Below are positions 35,438 through 46,776 of a stretch of DNA of 64,000 nt, piece by piece; position 1 is the stretch's first letter, and each line of letters opens with the position of its first letter. A program made the position numbers and the translations under genes. The stretch is from Diphasiastrum complanatum (Eukaryota; Streptophyta; Lycopodiopsida; Lycopodiales; Lycopodiaceae): contig CM055106.1 of assembly GCA_029204225.1 (NCBI GenBank), forward strand, positions 2,613,294 through 2,677,293, read 5' to 3'. A model generated the notes under the pieces. That model saw only the letters and a list, made by a program, of their open reading frames with translations, searched no databases and was not told where the DNA came from.

Positions 35438-36438
35438 TTGACTGTCGCTTCCACAACCAATAGTTGTCACACAGAATGGTGGTAGTATTAAACTGAGTGT
35501 GATGTAAGTCGTGAAGTAATAACTTGATCCATACAACTTCTTTTGAAGCTTGGCATAGTGCAATGTACTCTGCCTCTGTCGAAGAAAGCCGAGCTGATTT
35601 TTGCTTCCTTTAGTTCCACGAAATTGGTCCCCCTGCCAGATAGAAACAAAATGCGGAGGTAGATTTTCTAGTAGACACTGTTCCTCCCCAACTTGAGTTG
35701 AAATAGTATCGCAGGATGAGTGGATTGATAGCATTTCCATCATAACATAATATGTGATCTAAACTTCCCTGAATATATCTCATCACTCTCTTTAACGCTT
35801 TCCAATGAGAGATCCTAGGATTAGACATGAATTGAATTAACGTGCTAGCATTATATGCTAAATCTGGTCTAGTACACAACATTGCATACATTAAAGATAC
35901 GATTAGTGAATGATAAGGGTACTTCTCTAAGTCGAGTACTTCACTATCAGTCTCAGCATAAGAAGGTTTAGTCAATACTATATATGGATTCATTGGAGTA
36001 TCAATTGTTTTGCAATCAGACACATAAGTTTTTTCTAAAATGCCTTTTAGATATGTCTGCTCACTAAGATAGATCTTCTTTTGAAATCTAGCTCTAGTAA
36101 CATGAATTCCTAGCAAAGAATAAATGGCTCCTAAATCAATCATGTCAAATTCTTTTGACATATCACTCTTAGTCGTGTGCAGAAGAGAAGTATCGTTAGA
36201 CAAAATAAACGCATCATCTATGTAAAGAGCTATGTGAACTGAATTGGTGCCTATATGCTTTGAATAAACATTACAGTAAAATGAATTGTTTGCATATCCC
36301 AACTGAATGAGATAACAATTTATTCTATCAAACCATGCTCTTGCGGCCTGTTTCAGACCGTAGATTGTTTTGTGTAGCTTGCACACTTTGTGCTCTTGGC
36401 CTTTGACTTCGAATCCTTTCAGTTGGAAGGTGTACAAC
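35438..36438 (-). pseudogene. Copia D: RT C-part and RNase H
   Basis: Minus strand: FEVKGQEHKVCKLHKTIYGL, KQAARAWFDRINCYL, HIALYIDDAFILSNDT (YIDD), FDMIDLGAIYSLLGIHVTRA, CTRPDLAYNASTLIQFMSNP, RNase H YFNSSWGGTVSTRKSTSAF, then a TAG and LSSTEAEYIALCQASKEVVW, TTTILCDN. The end of RNase H and the 3' LTR are lost at ~35438. Element C (36444-40136) interrupts RT just upstream. Same family as E at 48.5 kb. Confidence 0.92.
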
Positions 36439-36443
36439 TCCTC

Positions 36444-36847
36444 TGTTGAATTTCACACGTTGGATTGTCCACAACATGTTGTGATCTCCTAAGGTGTGTA
36501 GATGCACCAAGATAAAGATTAGATTGAGATTCAAGATCAATCTTAGATCCTATGGCAAAAATACACTACTACATGCATTCAAACACTTCCAACTCTCACT
36601 CACACGTGTGGGAAGTATTCAAAAAATAATCTAAGTAAAAACAAGCCGCTCTCCTCGAGTAGAGAGAGAAAAAACATCATGAGCTCTCAGGTAGAGAGAG
36701 AAAGCTAGAAATCCAATAACTCACAAAATCCATAGAATCACCAAATCAATTAGATCCAAAACCTATCAACATCCTACACCTAGATGCTTGATGTAAAAAC
36801 ATAAGACCCCTATATCTAACATAGATAATCTTTTTCAATTCTTCACA
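36444..36847 (-). mobile_element. Copia C 3' LTR (404 bp, internally deleted)
   Basis: Same ends as 39401-40136 but lacks ~330 bp between TTAGATCCAAAA and CCTATCAACATCC, so only one G-box palindrome survives (36601-36610). TSD TCCTC at 36439-36443 pairs with 40137-40141. Confidence 0.93.
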
Positions 36848-37120
36848 CTCCTCCTAAAAAATTATCTATGAAGATTTGGGCATTGATCTTGATAAAACTC
36901 CAAGATTAGATCTATGCTTGATGAAAGCACTTTTGCTCAAAGGCTTGGTGAGTAGATCGGCAATACAAGAGGACGAGTTGACATGCTCCAAATAGATTTC
37001 TCCTCCAATAAGCTTTTCTCTCACAAAATGGTGTGCCACTTCTATGTGCTTGCATCTTGCATGAAATATGGGACTATTGGCAAGAGGCTTGGGCCGAGAT
37101 GTTATCACACTTGATCATTG
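36848..37120 (-). pseudogene. Copia C: polypurine tract and RNase H end
   Basis: Polypurine tract at 36848-36865 beside the LTR. Then on the minus strand PIFHARCKHIEVAHHFVREK and DLLTKPLSKSAFIKHRSNLG. Joined directly to the middle of integrase at ~37110-37125, so the rest of integrase, all RT and most of RNase H are deleted (about 2 kb compared with A). Confidence 0.9.
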
Positions 37121-38156
37121 GTAGATAATTAATGGCTTCTCCCCAAAAATCTTTGGGCAAAGATGCCTCAATTCTCATAGATTTTGCACATTCACATAGA
37201 GATCTATTCTTTCTCTCGGCCACTTCATTTTGAGATGGAGAGTAGGCACAAGAGAACTCTCTTTTAATGCCTTCAAGCTCACAAAAATCTTGAAATTTAT
37301 TGGAGATATATTCACCACCTCCATCACCTCTAAGAGCTTTAATCTTGAATGAGAATTGCTTCTCTACATAAGCTTTGAAAATAAGGAAATGATCAAACAC
37401 CATAGATTTAGAAGCAAGAAGATATATTCAAGTAAATCTTGTGTAATCATCAATGAAACTAACAAAACAAGTGGCTCCTCCCTTGCTTGTAGTTGATGAG
37501 AAATGAACATCCGAATCGATTAATTCCAAAGGATGTTTGCTTTTGATAGAAGACCTTGTAAATGGCTTTTTCTGAGATTTAGCAATAGCACAAGCCTCAC
37601 AAGGCTTGATCTTCTTGGAGAGTGACTTTGGCAAGCCAATAGCTTTGGCTTATTTGATCATAGAGAGCATGGATTTGTAGTTGGGGTATCCCAACCTCCT
37701 ATGCCATAATTCCTCCATAGAGAGCTTGTTCACAAGAGCAACATTACAAGCATTCACATACTCATTTGGATCTAGTTTATAGATGCCACCAAATCTAGAT
37801 CCTAATGCAAGTATCTCATCAATCTTCTTGATAGTGCAAGTATCAACATTGAATTTTACATCAAGGCCATTATTAAGCAATTGGCCAACACTAATAAGAT
37901 TCTTGGTAATCTTAGGTACATAAAGGACTTTAGAGAGAGAAAGAACTTTAGAGGATGCAAGCTTCAAGGGAATGTTCCCTGTGCCTTCAATAGGACATTC
38001 AAAATCATTTGCAGTGTATATTGATTTCTTGACTCCATCATAAGGTGCAATAGAAGAGAAAGAGTCCTTGGAGCTACACATATGTGAAGAGGCTCCACTA
38101 TCAATATACCATAGGCCCTCCTTCTTGAAAGGAGTAGATGAGAAACTAGAGACCAT
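37121..38156 (-). pseudogene. Copia C: protease, GAG-pre-integrase, integrase core
   Basis: Minus strand: LWYIDSGASSHMCSSKDSF (protease), LSMEELWHRRLGYPNYKSML (HHCC region; the second His position is now Tyr in LGYP), KPCEACAIAKSQKKP, HSDVHFSSTTSKGGATCFVS, frameshift near 37430, ALRGDGGGEYISNKFQDF and SPSQNEVAERKNRSLCE, FWGEAIN. Very close to element A. The core D,D,E is readable but interrupted and C-terminally deleted. Confidence 0.9.
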
Positions 38157-38662
38157 AAGAGATCTCTCTCTATCACTTGCAATAGTGTCTTCCTTCTCAT
38201 TGGTAATGTTGGCTTGCTTGAGTTGATTTTTTTTCTTGAAGCAATTGGTGGCATAATAACCTTTCTTGCCACAATAAAAGCACTTGATCTTCTTCTTCTT
38301 GAGCTTGGATGATGAAGCATTAGAGGAATCATCTTTCTTTTCATCTTTGTCTTTGGATTTGACTTTTTCCTTGCACGAGGATTGTTGATGTTGGTTCTTG
38401 CTCCTCCCTTTGTGCTTTTCCTTGGCAAAGAGAGCTTTGCCAGCTTGTCCATCCTCAAGATCTTGTACTCTTGTCTTGATTCTTCCGAAATTAGCACACT
38501 TTGGAGAGCCTCCAGACTTGGTAGCTCCTCCTTAATGGCATAGGATTGGACAAGGTTATCAAATTCACTTCTCAAGCCATTGAGAATGACCTGAACTAGC
38601 TCATTTTGATTGATGGAATCACCAATACAAGCAAATTCTCTATGAATATCTTTTACTCTCAA
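38157..38662 (-). pseudogene. Copia C: gag C-part with zinc knuckle
   Basis: Gag C-part RVKDIHREFACIGDSINQNE, LVQVILNGLRSEFDNL, then a shift into the Lys/Ser/Asp linker and knuckle. The knuckle reads CFYCGKKGYYATNC: the zinc-binding His of CX2CX4HX4C is Tyr here (CAT to TAT), while A keeps His. Confidence 0.88.
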
Positions 38663-39093
38663 AACATAACTAGATGCACTCTCATCACTCTTTTGGCTAC
38701 GTTGAAAGATTTGTTCCTAAGAGTGAGAAGCCTAGAGGTATTCTTAGCCTCATAGATAGTCTTGAGACAATCCCAAGCTTCTTTGGTTGTTGTACAAGTA
38801 CCTATCTCCCTCAATATCTCATTAGAGACATTCATCTTAATGTAGTGGAGAGCCATCCTAGCTCTCTTTTTGTATTTTTGAACCTCTTGAAGAACTTGTG
38901 GTTCTTCTTCAAGGCCAAGAACTATGTCCATAAAGTCTTGAAGGATCAAGATGGACTCCATCCTCATTTTCCAAATTGAATAGTTTGAAGTGGTCAATCT
39001 TTCACTTGGTTCCAATAAGGATGAACCCATTGAAGACATTTGAAGTGAAGAAAACTCAAATGATGAACAATAAATGTTGCTACACACTCTCAA
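38659..39093 (-). pseudogene. Copia C: gag N-part
   Basis: Open frame containing MSSMGSSLLEPSERLTTSNY, SIWKMRMESILILQDFMDIV, EAWDCLKTIYEAKNTSRLLT. The Trp codon that is TGA in element A is intact (TGG). A short deletion near 38710 breaks the link to the next part. Confidence 0.9.
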
Positions 39094-39388
39094 TAGGATC
39101 CAATAATAGAGTACTATCTTCTCCTATGAAAGATCTTGCAACTATTTGTGAATTGATTCTCACTAGCTACACAAATCTCTCTAAAACAAGATCTATTTCA
39201 CATCAAATGATGGAGTATAGGCAAAGTTAGGATCAAACACTCTTAGCATGTGTGAAGTACACTAAGAAACCAAATTTGACTCAAATACAATGATATTGCT
39301 AGGGAAATGGGCCTTGACAACTTCTAGCTCAAGATTGATGAAATTTTTTTCACTTAGATGGATCAAAATGCACGGTAACCTTAGGTAG

Positions 39389-39400
39389 GATTTGATACCA
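39389..39400 (-). promoter_or_regulatory. Primer-binding site (tRNA-iMet) of copia C
   Basis: TGGTATCAAATC on the minus strand abuts the 5' LTR; matches plant initiator tRNA-Met in the first eight bases. Confidence 0.88.
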
Positions 39401-40136
39401 TGTTGAATTTCACACGTGTGGATTGTCCACAACATGTACCTGTGATCTCCTAAGGTGTGTAGATGCACCAAGATTAATATTAGATTGAGATTCAAGATCA
39501 ATCTTAAATCCTATGGCAAAAACACACTACTACATGCATTCAAACACTTCCAACTCTCACTCACACGTGTGGGAAGTATTAAAAAAATAATCTAAGTAAA
39601 AACAAGCTGCTCTCCTTGGGTAGAGAGAGAAAAAGCATCATGAGCTCTCGGGTAGAGAGAGAAAGCTAGAAATCCAATAACTCAGAAAATCCATAGAATC
39701 ACAAAATCAATTAGATCCAAAATGAGGAGTACAATGATACTAGTAGATCCACGAGCTACCACTATGCTTAAATACGATTGGACCATACTTTGTCACCTCT
39801 TGATCCTATTGGACCATTGATCCATGCACCTTTTAATCCTATTGGACTATATTCAAGCACACCTCAATTTCCTATTGGACCTCACCAGGTTCCACCTCTA
39901 AATCCTATTGGACCTCTTGGAATTCATCAAACAAAAGCATTACACTTGCCTACACTCTAATTGGCACGAGTTTAGCGTCTTACTCTATTTTGGCTCAATA
40001 GTGGCATTACAAGTGCAAATGCATAATTTGCCATCTATGCCAAATTTATTCCTATCAACATCCTACACCTAGATGCTTGATGTAAAAACATAAGACCCCT
40101 ATATCTAACATAGATAATCTCTTTCAATTCTTCACA
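39401..40136 (-). mobile_element. Copia C 5' LTR (736 bp)
   Basis: Full-length LTR, plus-strand ends TGTTGAATTTCACACG and CAATTCTTCACA. Two CACACGTGTG palindromes (39411-39420, 39562-39571). Internal CCTATTGGACC-type short repeats at ~39800-39910. Flanked by TSD TCCTC (40137-40141). Confidence 0.95.
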
Positions 40137-40739
40137 TCCTCTTCGACACTGTTAGTGAGAAATGCTGTCTTGACATTCATTTGGTGTATTTCGAGGTCTT
40201 CCGCAGCTGCTAACGCAATCAGATATCTGATTGACTGCATCTTGACGACATGACTAAAATTTTCTTGATAATCCACTCCTTGGACTTGAGTGAATCATTA
40301 AGCCATGGGCCATGCTTTCCATTTAGTAATGGAATCATCAGAGTTGATCTTCTTCTTGAAGATCCACTTGTTGTCGATAACTTTCTTGCAAGTGTAGAAT
40401 TCGACCAGTGTCCAGGTGTGATTAGTCAAAAGTGAGTTGTACTCGCTTTTCATAGCTTTTTGCCACTTCACAACATTCTTGGAGTTAATTGCTTCGGCCA
40501 GGCTCTCTAGTTCTTCTGATGAAGTCCAGAATGATTGAGGTGCATAGCTCTCAGGAACTGTCCGAGTCCATGAGGATCTGCAGATGTTTGGTTGACCAGG
40601 ATGTGATGATGCTTCTTCTTGAATTTCTCTAGATTTGCTCGAGCTAGCTTGGTCTGGTCTGATGGTAGGTACTATCGGTTGTTCGGCTTCTATAGCTGTA
40701 GCTGCAGTTTTGTAGAAGGAACATCAATGTTGGAAGAAT
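40137..40739 (-). pseudogene. Copia D: linker and RT N-part
   Basis: Minus strand RT: QGVDYQENFSHVVKMQSIRY, LIALAAAEDLEIHQMNVKTA, FLTNSVEEE, which would continue directly into LYTFQLKGFEVKG at 36438 but for element C. Several stops upstream in the linker (40440-40739), where short frames only are seen. Confidence 0.85.
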
Positions 40740-41259
40740 TCATGCTACGTAAAATATGACAAAATGACATGAAATCATTTTTATCGATGGTTGTTTGAAA
40801 ACATAGTATGTATGTTCTAAAAATATTACATCCCTAGAGGCAAATACTACATTGGTGGATGGATCATAAACTTTATAAGCTTTATGTTCATCAGGATAGC
40901 CAATGAAAATACATTTATTTGTCCTATGATCCAACTTCTTCCTAAGCTGTTTAGGAATGTGAGCAAAACATATACAACCAAAGATTTTTAAATGGCTGAC
41001 ACTAGGCTTGTGCCCATGCCAAACTTCATAAGGAGTTTTGTTGTTGACAACTTTGGTGTTGGATCTGTTATGCACGTAACAGGCTGTGGTAGTTGCTTTT
41101 CCCCAAATGTAGGTAGGTGTGCTTGAGAAGAGTTCGATTTTTCCTTTTTGCAGTCATGTTCCGTTGAGGTGAATAAGAAGTGGTGGACTGTCTTCTAATA
41201 CCATGTTCAGCCATGTAGTCGGACATCTCGTTAGAGATGTATTTGCCGCCACCATCAGT
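40740..41259 (-). pseudogene. Copia D: integrase C-part
   Basis: Minus strand NKTPYEVWHGHKPSVSHLKI, FGCICFAHIPKQLRKKLDHR, CIFIGYPDEHKAYKVYDPST, the conserved C-terminal integrase block. The stretch 41080-41259 with the catalytic Glu (expected QNG-AERKNR) is frame-broken. Confidence 0.88.
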
Positions 41260-41929
41260 TCAGAGTGCCTTCACTTTTGTAGACATTTGTCTCTCAGCCA
41301 TGGCCTTGAATCTCTTGAAGCATTCAAAGTCTTCAAATTTGTGCTTAATGAACATGATTGTAGAACATCTGGAGTAATCATCTATGAAAGTGATAAAATA
41401 GATTGCATCTCCTAAAGACAAAGTTGGCATTGGACCACACAGATCACTATGTACAAGATCCAATACATGCTTTCTTTTGATAGAATGTGATTTTGGAAAC
41501 TTGCTTCTAGAGTGCTTTCCATAGATGCATGATTCACAAAAGAAAGATTTCCTGTCTAATGAAGACGAAAAATTCAAACCATCAACTAAATTATTACAAA
41601 GCATATAAGAAAGTGATCTTGTATTCATGTGTCCAAATCGACTATGCCACAGAATAGCACTATCGTTTACATTTTCATTAGAGATACTAGCTAATGTGAC
41701 TAAATTAGAGAGTATGTAAAGGTTCCAGACTCTAGTGCATGTAGTTAGAGGAGTATCTTCCTCGAGTATTGCACACTGCTCAAATGAGAAAGTAACAATG
41801 TAGCCCTCATTAGTTATCGTAGAGACTGATAACAGGTTCGATAGCTGAGAAACGTGAAGGACGTTGGGAACACAAATGGATAGATTGTTGTTGAATGTGA
41901 TCTTGACTATTCCTTTGCCTTCCATGCAT
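41260..41929 (-). pseudogene. Copia D: protease end, GAG-pre-integrase, integrase core
   Basis: A 221-codon frame: NLSICVPNVLHVSQLSNLLS, ILWHSRFGHMNTRSLSYML (His-His), FFCESCIYGKHSRSKF (Cys-Cys), LDLVHSDLCGPMPTLSLGDA and YFITFIDDYSR (core Asp residues). The N-terminal protease half, with the active-site DSGA, is replaced by gypsy sequence at ~41930. Confidence 0.92.
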
Positions 41930-42345
41930 ATGGTACTTCAGTTTTGAGACATCTTCTTAGTTGATGATCAACACCAAGCTTGTACAAGACATCGTTAATA
42001 ATGGTATAAGGTGCTACCTTATATTGAAAAACTATCTTTTTCTCCAAATCATATCCATCTGGATATATCTGATCCTTGAGATAAGCAATGATATCAGAAT
42101 ATAACGAATTCATAGATGAGATTTTAAATAAGTTTTTGTCTGGAAAATCATCATTAATTGATTTTTTAAATTTTTTCGTGTTGAGTCACGATAAATAATC
42201 AGCATTCGTATGATATTTTCCTTGACGAAATTCTACTTGATAAGTGAATTCCTATAGAAGTAGAACCCATTGAGCAATTTGTCCAGATATCTGGTTTATT
42301 CACAAGATACTTTAGAGCATAGTGATCAACGTGTTGGAAGAGTTT
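41930..42345 (-). pseudogene. Ty3/gypsy RNase H to integrase-N fragment inside copia D
   Basis: Minus strand: VDHYALKYLVNKPDI (RNase H end), then EFRQGKYHTNADYLS, SDIIAYLKDQIYPDGYDLEK and YTIINDVLYKLGVDHQLRRC (integrase zinc-finger start). It lies exactly where D should have its protease, between the gag zinc knuckle and the pre-integrase domain. No LTRs accompany it. Confidence 0.9.
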
Positions 42346-43192
42346 GACTGCTGTTGCTGTTGCTACTTCTTTGCCTCGTTGTAGATCCTGATGCGACACT
42401 CCTTGACGTCGTGATTAGCTCTTTTGCAATATCCGCAGATGAGCTTTTTCCGCGATCCACCATGCTAAGTCTGAGCGTGAGGCTTCTGCTGTTGCTGTTG
42501 CACCTGATTCTTGCCCTTGGAATGATCTTTCTTCTTGGTGCATAGAGCCATGGATTTGTCTTTGATGGACAGGCTATTAGTCTTTCTCCGCATTTCTTCT
42601 TGAAGAAGATGACCAATCACCTTTTGAAGGGTGAGGTCCGGTTGCGTGAAGATCATCATCACAAAGTTTTCATAGGACTTTGGAAGAGAAGAAAGCAAGG
42701 TCATAATGGCATCATCATCTTGAATAGAACATCCTACAGCTGATAACTGATCTAATAGGGACTTGAAGCTATTGATGTGAGAAGTGATGGTAGTAGAATC
42801 AGACATGCTAAGAGCAAAGAACTTCCTTCTAAGATGTAATTTTGTCGTTACATCGTGAGTCTTATAGAGACTTGATAACAAGTCCAGTAGTGCTTCCTTA
42901 GAGGTTTTGCATGTGGTAATGTGAGATATTTGGGAGTCGGCCAGATTGAGTGTGATACATGCTCAGGCCTTCTGATCTTTGATCCTCCCTTTGCTTGATC
43001 ACCATCTTCTAGTTTTAGGTCTGCACCTTCTACTACATCCCAAAGATCTCTATCTATCAACATCATTCTAAGTTTATACTTCCAAATGTAGAAGTTAGAA
43101 CCATTGAACTTGTCAATGACTCTAGCTTCACTGAGTGATGATAATGAAGAGCTACTTATATGAGACATGATAACAGTATACAAATAGAACAA
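42346..43192 (-). pseudogene. Copia D: gag with zinc knuckle
   Basis: Start at ATG 43192 or 43168: SEARVIDKFNGSNFYIWKYK, LRMMLIDRDLWDVVEG; frameshift; SLYKTHDVTTKLHLRRKFFA, LSMSDSTTITSHINSFKSLL, ENFVMMIFTQPDLTLQKVIG; stop; then the CCHC knuckle CGYCKRANHDVKEC intact. Typical copia gag. At 42345 a Gln-rich tract (CTGCTGTTGCTGTTG on plus) precedes the gypsy patch. Confidence 0.9.
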
Positions 43193-43216
43193 ACTTAATC
43201 TCTCGGTTTATTTGGA

Positions 43217-43235
43217 CTAAGGTCTGATACAAATT
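43217..43235 (-). promoter_or_regulatory. Probable primer-binding site of copia D
   Basis: Minus strand TTGTATCAGACC, just inside the LTR, matches the initiator tRNA-Met site TGGTATCAGAGC at most positions. Confidence 0.7.
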
Positions 43236-44660
43236 TGATGAGACAAGGGAGATAGGAAGAACGCGAAAGGAGAAGAGAGCAGGAATATTGCGGAACAGCT
43301 CTCCCGTTCTAATCAGCTGCTAGATGCAAATACAGTCTAATAGACAGTTTATGCTAAATGTAATCACAGCTTTAAGTGTTCTAATTGCCCAACAGGATCT
43401 TAAAAATTAATTCATACTCTAAAACAAGAGTATAGTCCACCGAAGAGATTAGAGAAAATTTGTGTGTGGTACTACTGAAATCAGATTCAATGTAAAGTAT
43501 AGTTCTCTCTCAGGCATCAAAGACAGCCATCGTCTGATCAGAAACTGAAGAGTCATAGATGTCCGTGTTCTGATCATAATGAGTATACACATGCGATCAA
43601 ACAACAATGAAAGTGCATTCAATCACAATAAGCATTCATCTACGTTATACACAGCTAGAAAAACTGTTGCTGCTATATTACACTGAAGCACAATACAAAT
43701 AGCAATTACAACCAAAAATTGACGGCGTAATCGGGAGGCTCAAATAGTACGTCTCATGGATGGAGCAACCAATAATCTGTGCTTGGATGATCTTCTTATA
43801 GATTTCATTCGTGAATTAATTACATTGAATGTCTGTCACCTAGTCAAGAAAGCCGTTGTACTTGAAAGTATATGGCTTTTGTGACAATTGTACATAGTAT
43901 GTATACGGTCAACAAATCAGTATCGTTGACGCAGACGAGGACGTCACAAAATCTCTCACTTAGCATTTTATGTGAAGTGGTTTTCTCTCACTTTGCAAAT
44001 TATGAGAAGTGGTTGAGAACGTTCCTCGTTCAAAACAGATAACCTTCCGCATTTTTCTCTCCTTTCAGAGTTTTGCAAAAAAGTCGAAGGTGCCTTTAAA
44101 CAAGTTTTAAGGTGCCCTTAAAATGGCAATAATTCCTTTAACTATTCAACCCTTTCGCTCTTTTCGGAAAAGCCGAAGGTGCCCTAAAAACAAGTTGAAG
44201 GTTCCCTTAAAAGTTGGCAAATGTGTCTTTAGTAGTTTAACCCTTAGAAAAAAAAGACCTTCTAAAATTTTCTCTCTCTTTGTATTTTTTGAAAAAATGC
44301 AAAATGGAGCAAAGGTGTTGAATTGTTGAACTGTGAACAAGTTGACTTCTTCAAAATAATTGAACAGAAGAAGTTGAAGGTAAGTATTGCAGTTTTTGAG
44401 AAAGTGCAAAAAATGCGAGCTGCGATACTTAGTGTATTTCTGCAGACTATTCAAAATAATGTACATCTGTAGACTTGTTCTAAATACAAGTTTTGTGGAA
44501 GGCCTTGAAGATGGCCAAGTCTTCAATGACTTCAAGTTATTAAACTTAGCATCTGAACTTAAAACTATGATAAGATTGGTTACCCTTTGATAGAGATCAG
44601 TTGGAAGTTTGCTGTAGACGTTCTTCAAGTAATTGGCTATCTAAGTTTTGATTCACCAGG
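43236..44660 (-). mobile_element. Copia D 5' LTR (truncated or diverged at right)
   Basis: Aligns in reverse orientation with the E LTR at 49333-51019 in several blocks (43260-43420 with 50760-50950; 43500-43640 with 50510-50660; 44390-44650 with 49490-49700). The outer end with TGTTGG is not found. Contains the minus-strand 160-codon frame 44146-44628, which I treat as chance because it lies entirely in the LTR. Confidence 0.75.
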
Positions 44661-45689
44661 GAGACAACTATGGGAATAATTTTCAATACACATATTGCCA
44701 AATTTGGACCAGTGTCAAACACATAAAGAAGCAGTCAAACTCTTGGATCCACAACCTCTCTGGCACCATCAGCTCTTCCTACAAAGCAAGACCTCGATGG
44801 CGCGATATATCGAAGCACCCTCCTATATGTGCACAAATTCTTAGTACTATCCAGTAGTGAGGCAAGAACTGTTTCTTGCCACCAAGGTCAAGAATAGGAT
44901 AGATCACAGGCGTCGATACCGGCAACTTAGCTGAAGACATTTTCACCAACTGTTGTGTATTCTACCAGAAGCACCATGGAAACTCTGATCGTGACGTCAG
45001 ATATTTTGCGGACAATTGCAGCCTGGTAGCATTTATGGCAGAACTCAAGGGTGTTTGGGATCGAGGGCTACCCCTAATAGCCCTTGAAATCAATAAACCA
45101 TTGCAAATGCAAGAAGACCACATCAGCGTAACAAGGCTTTATTAAAAGGGATTAAAAAGATAGATTGCAGCTAAACTAAGCATAAATCGATTAAAACATG
45201 CCTCAATAAAAGAACCAACGAAAGGAGGCAAGAGAAGGCCCGAGCACCTTTCCTCAAGTTATGCACCTTCTAATGGGAACACAAGTGAAATAGCAAGATA
45301 ATCTCAAAAGAGATAGCAATTTTGCATATTCTCAAAAGTGTTAGTTACAAGACAACTACCTCTCCTTTTATGACAAGGAGGGTCTTCCATAAGTACCCAC
45401 TAACTTATGGGACTAATTTTTTTCTAGCCTTTCTAGAACTTCTAACTTAGGATTTAGAACTTCAAAGTTTCTTAACTTAGGAAAACTTAAGACAAAATAT
45501 TTCTAGTCTTAAGTTTCCTAAGTCTAAGTTCTAAATCAAAGTTTAAGCTATTTTACTATTATTAAAGCTCCTACTCATGGGCTTACAAACACATGCCATG
45601 GCGGAAGTTTATTAACAGACACTCGTACATGGACTTACAAAACACATGCCATAGAGTTTTATTTTCTCATTTTTATTTTTTTCTGTGTT
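44661..45689. other. Unrecognised stretch
   Basis: No long frame or domain. Contains an imperfect hairpin at 45451-45537 (listed separately) and GCCCATGG-type short motifs around 45580-45650. Confidence 0.5.
45451..45537. repeat. Short inverted repeat (hairpin)
   Basis: Arms GATTTAGAACTT/AAGTTCTAAATC (12 bp perfect) outside ACTTAGGAAAACTTAAGAC/GTCTTAAGTTTCCTAAGT (one bulged A), with an asymmetric internal loop and a 12-base terminal loop. Confidence 0.88.
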
Positions 45690-46560
45690 AGCACAAATGC
45701 TAAAAGCTTTGCCCTTACCTTTGAGATCGATAAACTGATCTTTGATGAAGATGACATCTTGGCTAGTGAATATTTTTTACTTGACATGATCATACAACTT
45801 ATAAGCTTTATTTGAAGTAATGTAGCTGATCAATATAGACTTGATACTTTGAAAGTTGAGCTTCTTCCTGAGATTATGCGGTATTTGCACATAAGCGATA
45901 CATCCAAAATCTCATAAGTTCGATAAAGAAGGCTTGGAGCCTATCCAAACTTCATATGGTGTTTTGTTTGAGAAACCTTTAGCAGAATGCCTGTTCTGAA
46001 TATATGCTTTAGTGAAAGTAGCTTCAGCACAGAAGAACTTCGAAAGTGTCGCATGTTAGCTAGCATGCACTTTGCCGATTCGACTAAGGTTCATATCTGA
46101 TTGAAGAACTTCTAGAACATCTTTTGCTACATGCCTATGACTCAATCTAAATGGAATCTCTTCTAAGGATACATCTAATATAATAGACAGGGAGGTCGAT
46201 TGTGATGGTTGGATAGTCGAGATCAAGTGCTAGGGATTGTCTAGGCATGCTAGATACAAATGCATGATTCAAGTGTGCAAATCTTTGATGTCATAGTAAT
46301 GCTATATTGACAAGAACAAAGGTTTTCAAGGCTTGACTAGAATTAGAACAACAATATGCCAATCTATATAAATATCCATGTCTCTTGCTGAGTGCAAGGA
46401 TCTTATTTGTCCTATCAATAATTCAGCATTGATCAGACTCAAACTCTACCTTATGCCCTAAATCAATGATTCTACTTAATCATAACAGATTCGTAGAGAG
46501 TTTAGTATTAGATTATTCTTCTATTGACTGAATAATCGATCTTTAATCTTCATCCACTCT
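45690..46560 (-). pseudogene. Ty1/copia GAG-pre-integrase to integrase fragment (copy 2 of 3)
   Basis: 45770-46110 is homologous to the integrase pieces at 10.9 and 51.5 kb. Further right the minus strand has a degenerate ITMTSKICTLESC, the shifted remains of ALLWHQRFAHLNHA (GAG-pre-integrase). Copia only here; the gypsy partner seen in the other two copies is absent, and most of the integrase core is deleted near 46100. Confidence 0.75.
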
Positions 46561-46776
46561 ATTATTCAGTTCTATAGTTTTATCCATGTTTCTACAAAGT
46601 CTGTAGAAATACTTGAGAATCACTAATAGGTGCCTCCGACATATCAGACATCATCTGACATATCGACGTCCCCGACAAAAGTCGAAGACTTCGGCCATGT
46701 TGATGAAAGACAATTATTGTTCCACTTGAATTGAAGCTATAGACTTGCCCTAATTGATTAGCAAGTGGATAGAGGA

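Noticed and set aside
44146-44628. 160-codon minus-strand frame
   Set aside because: Lies wholly in the copia D LTR, and the matching E LTR does not preserve the frame.
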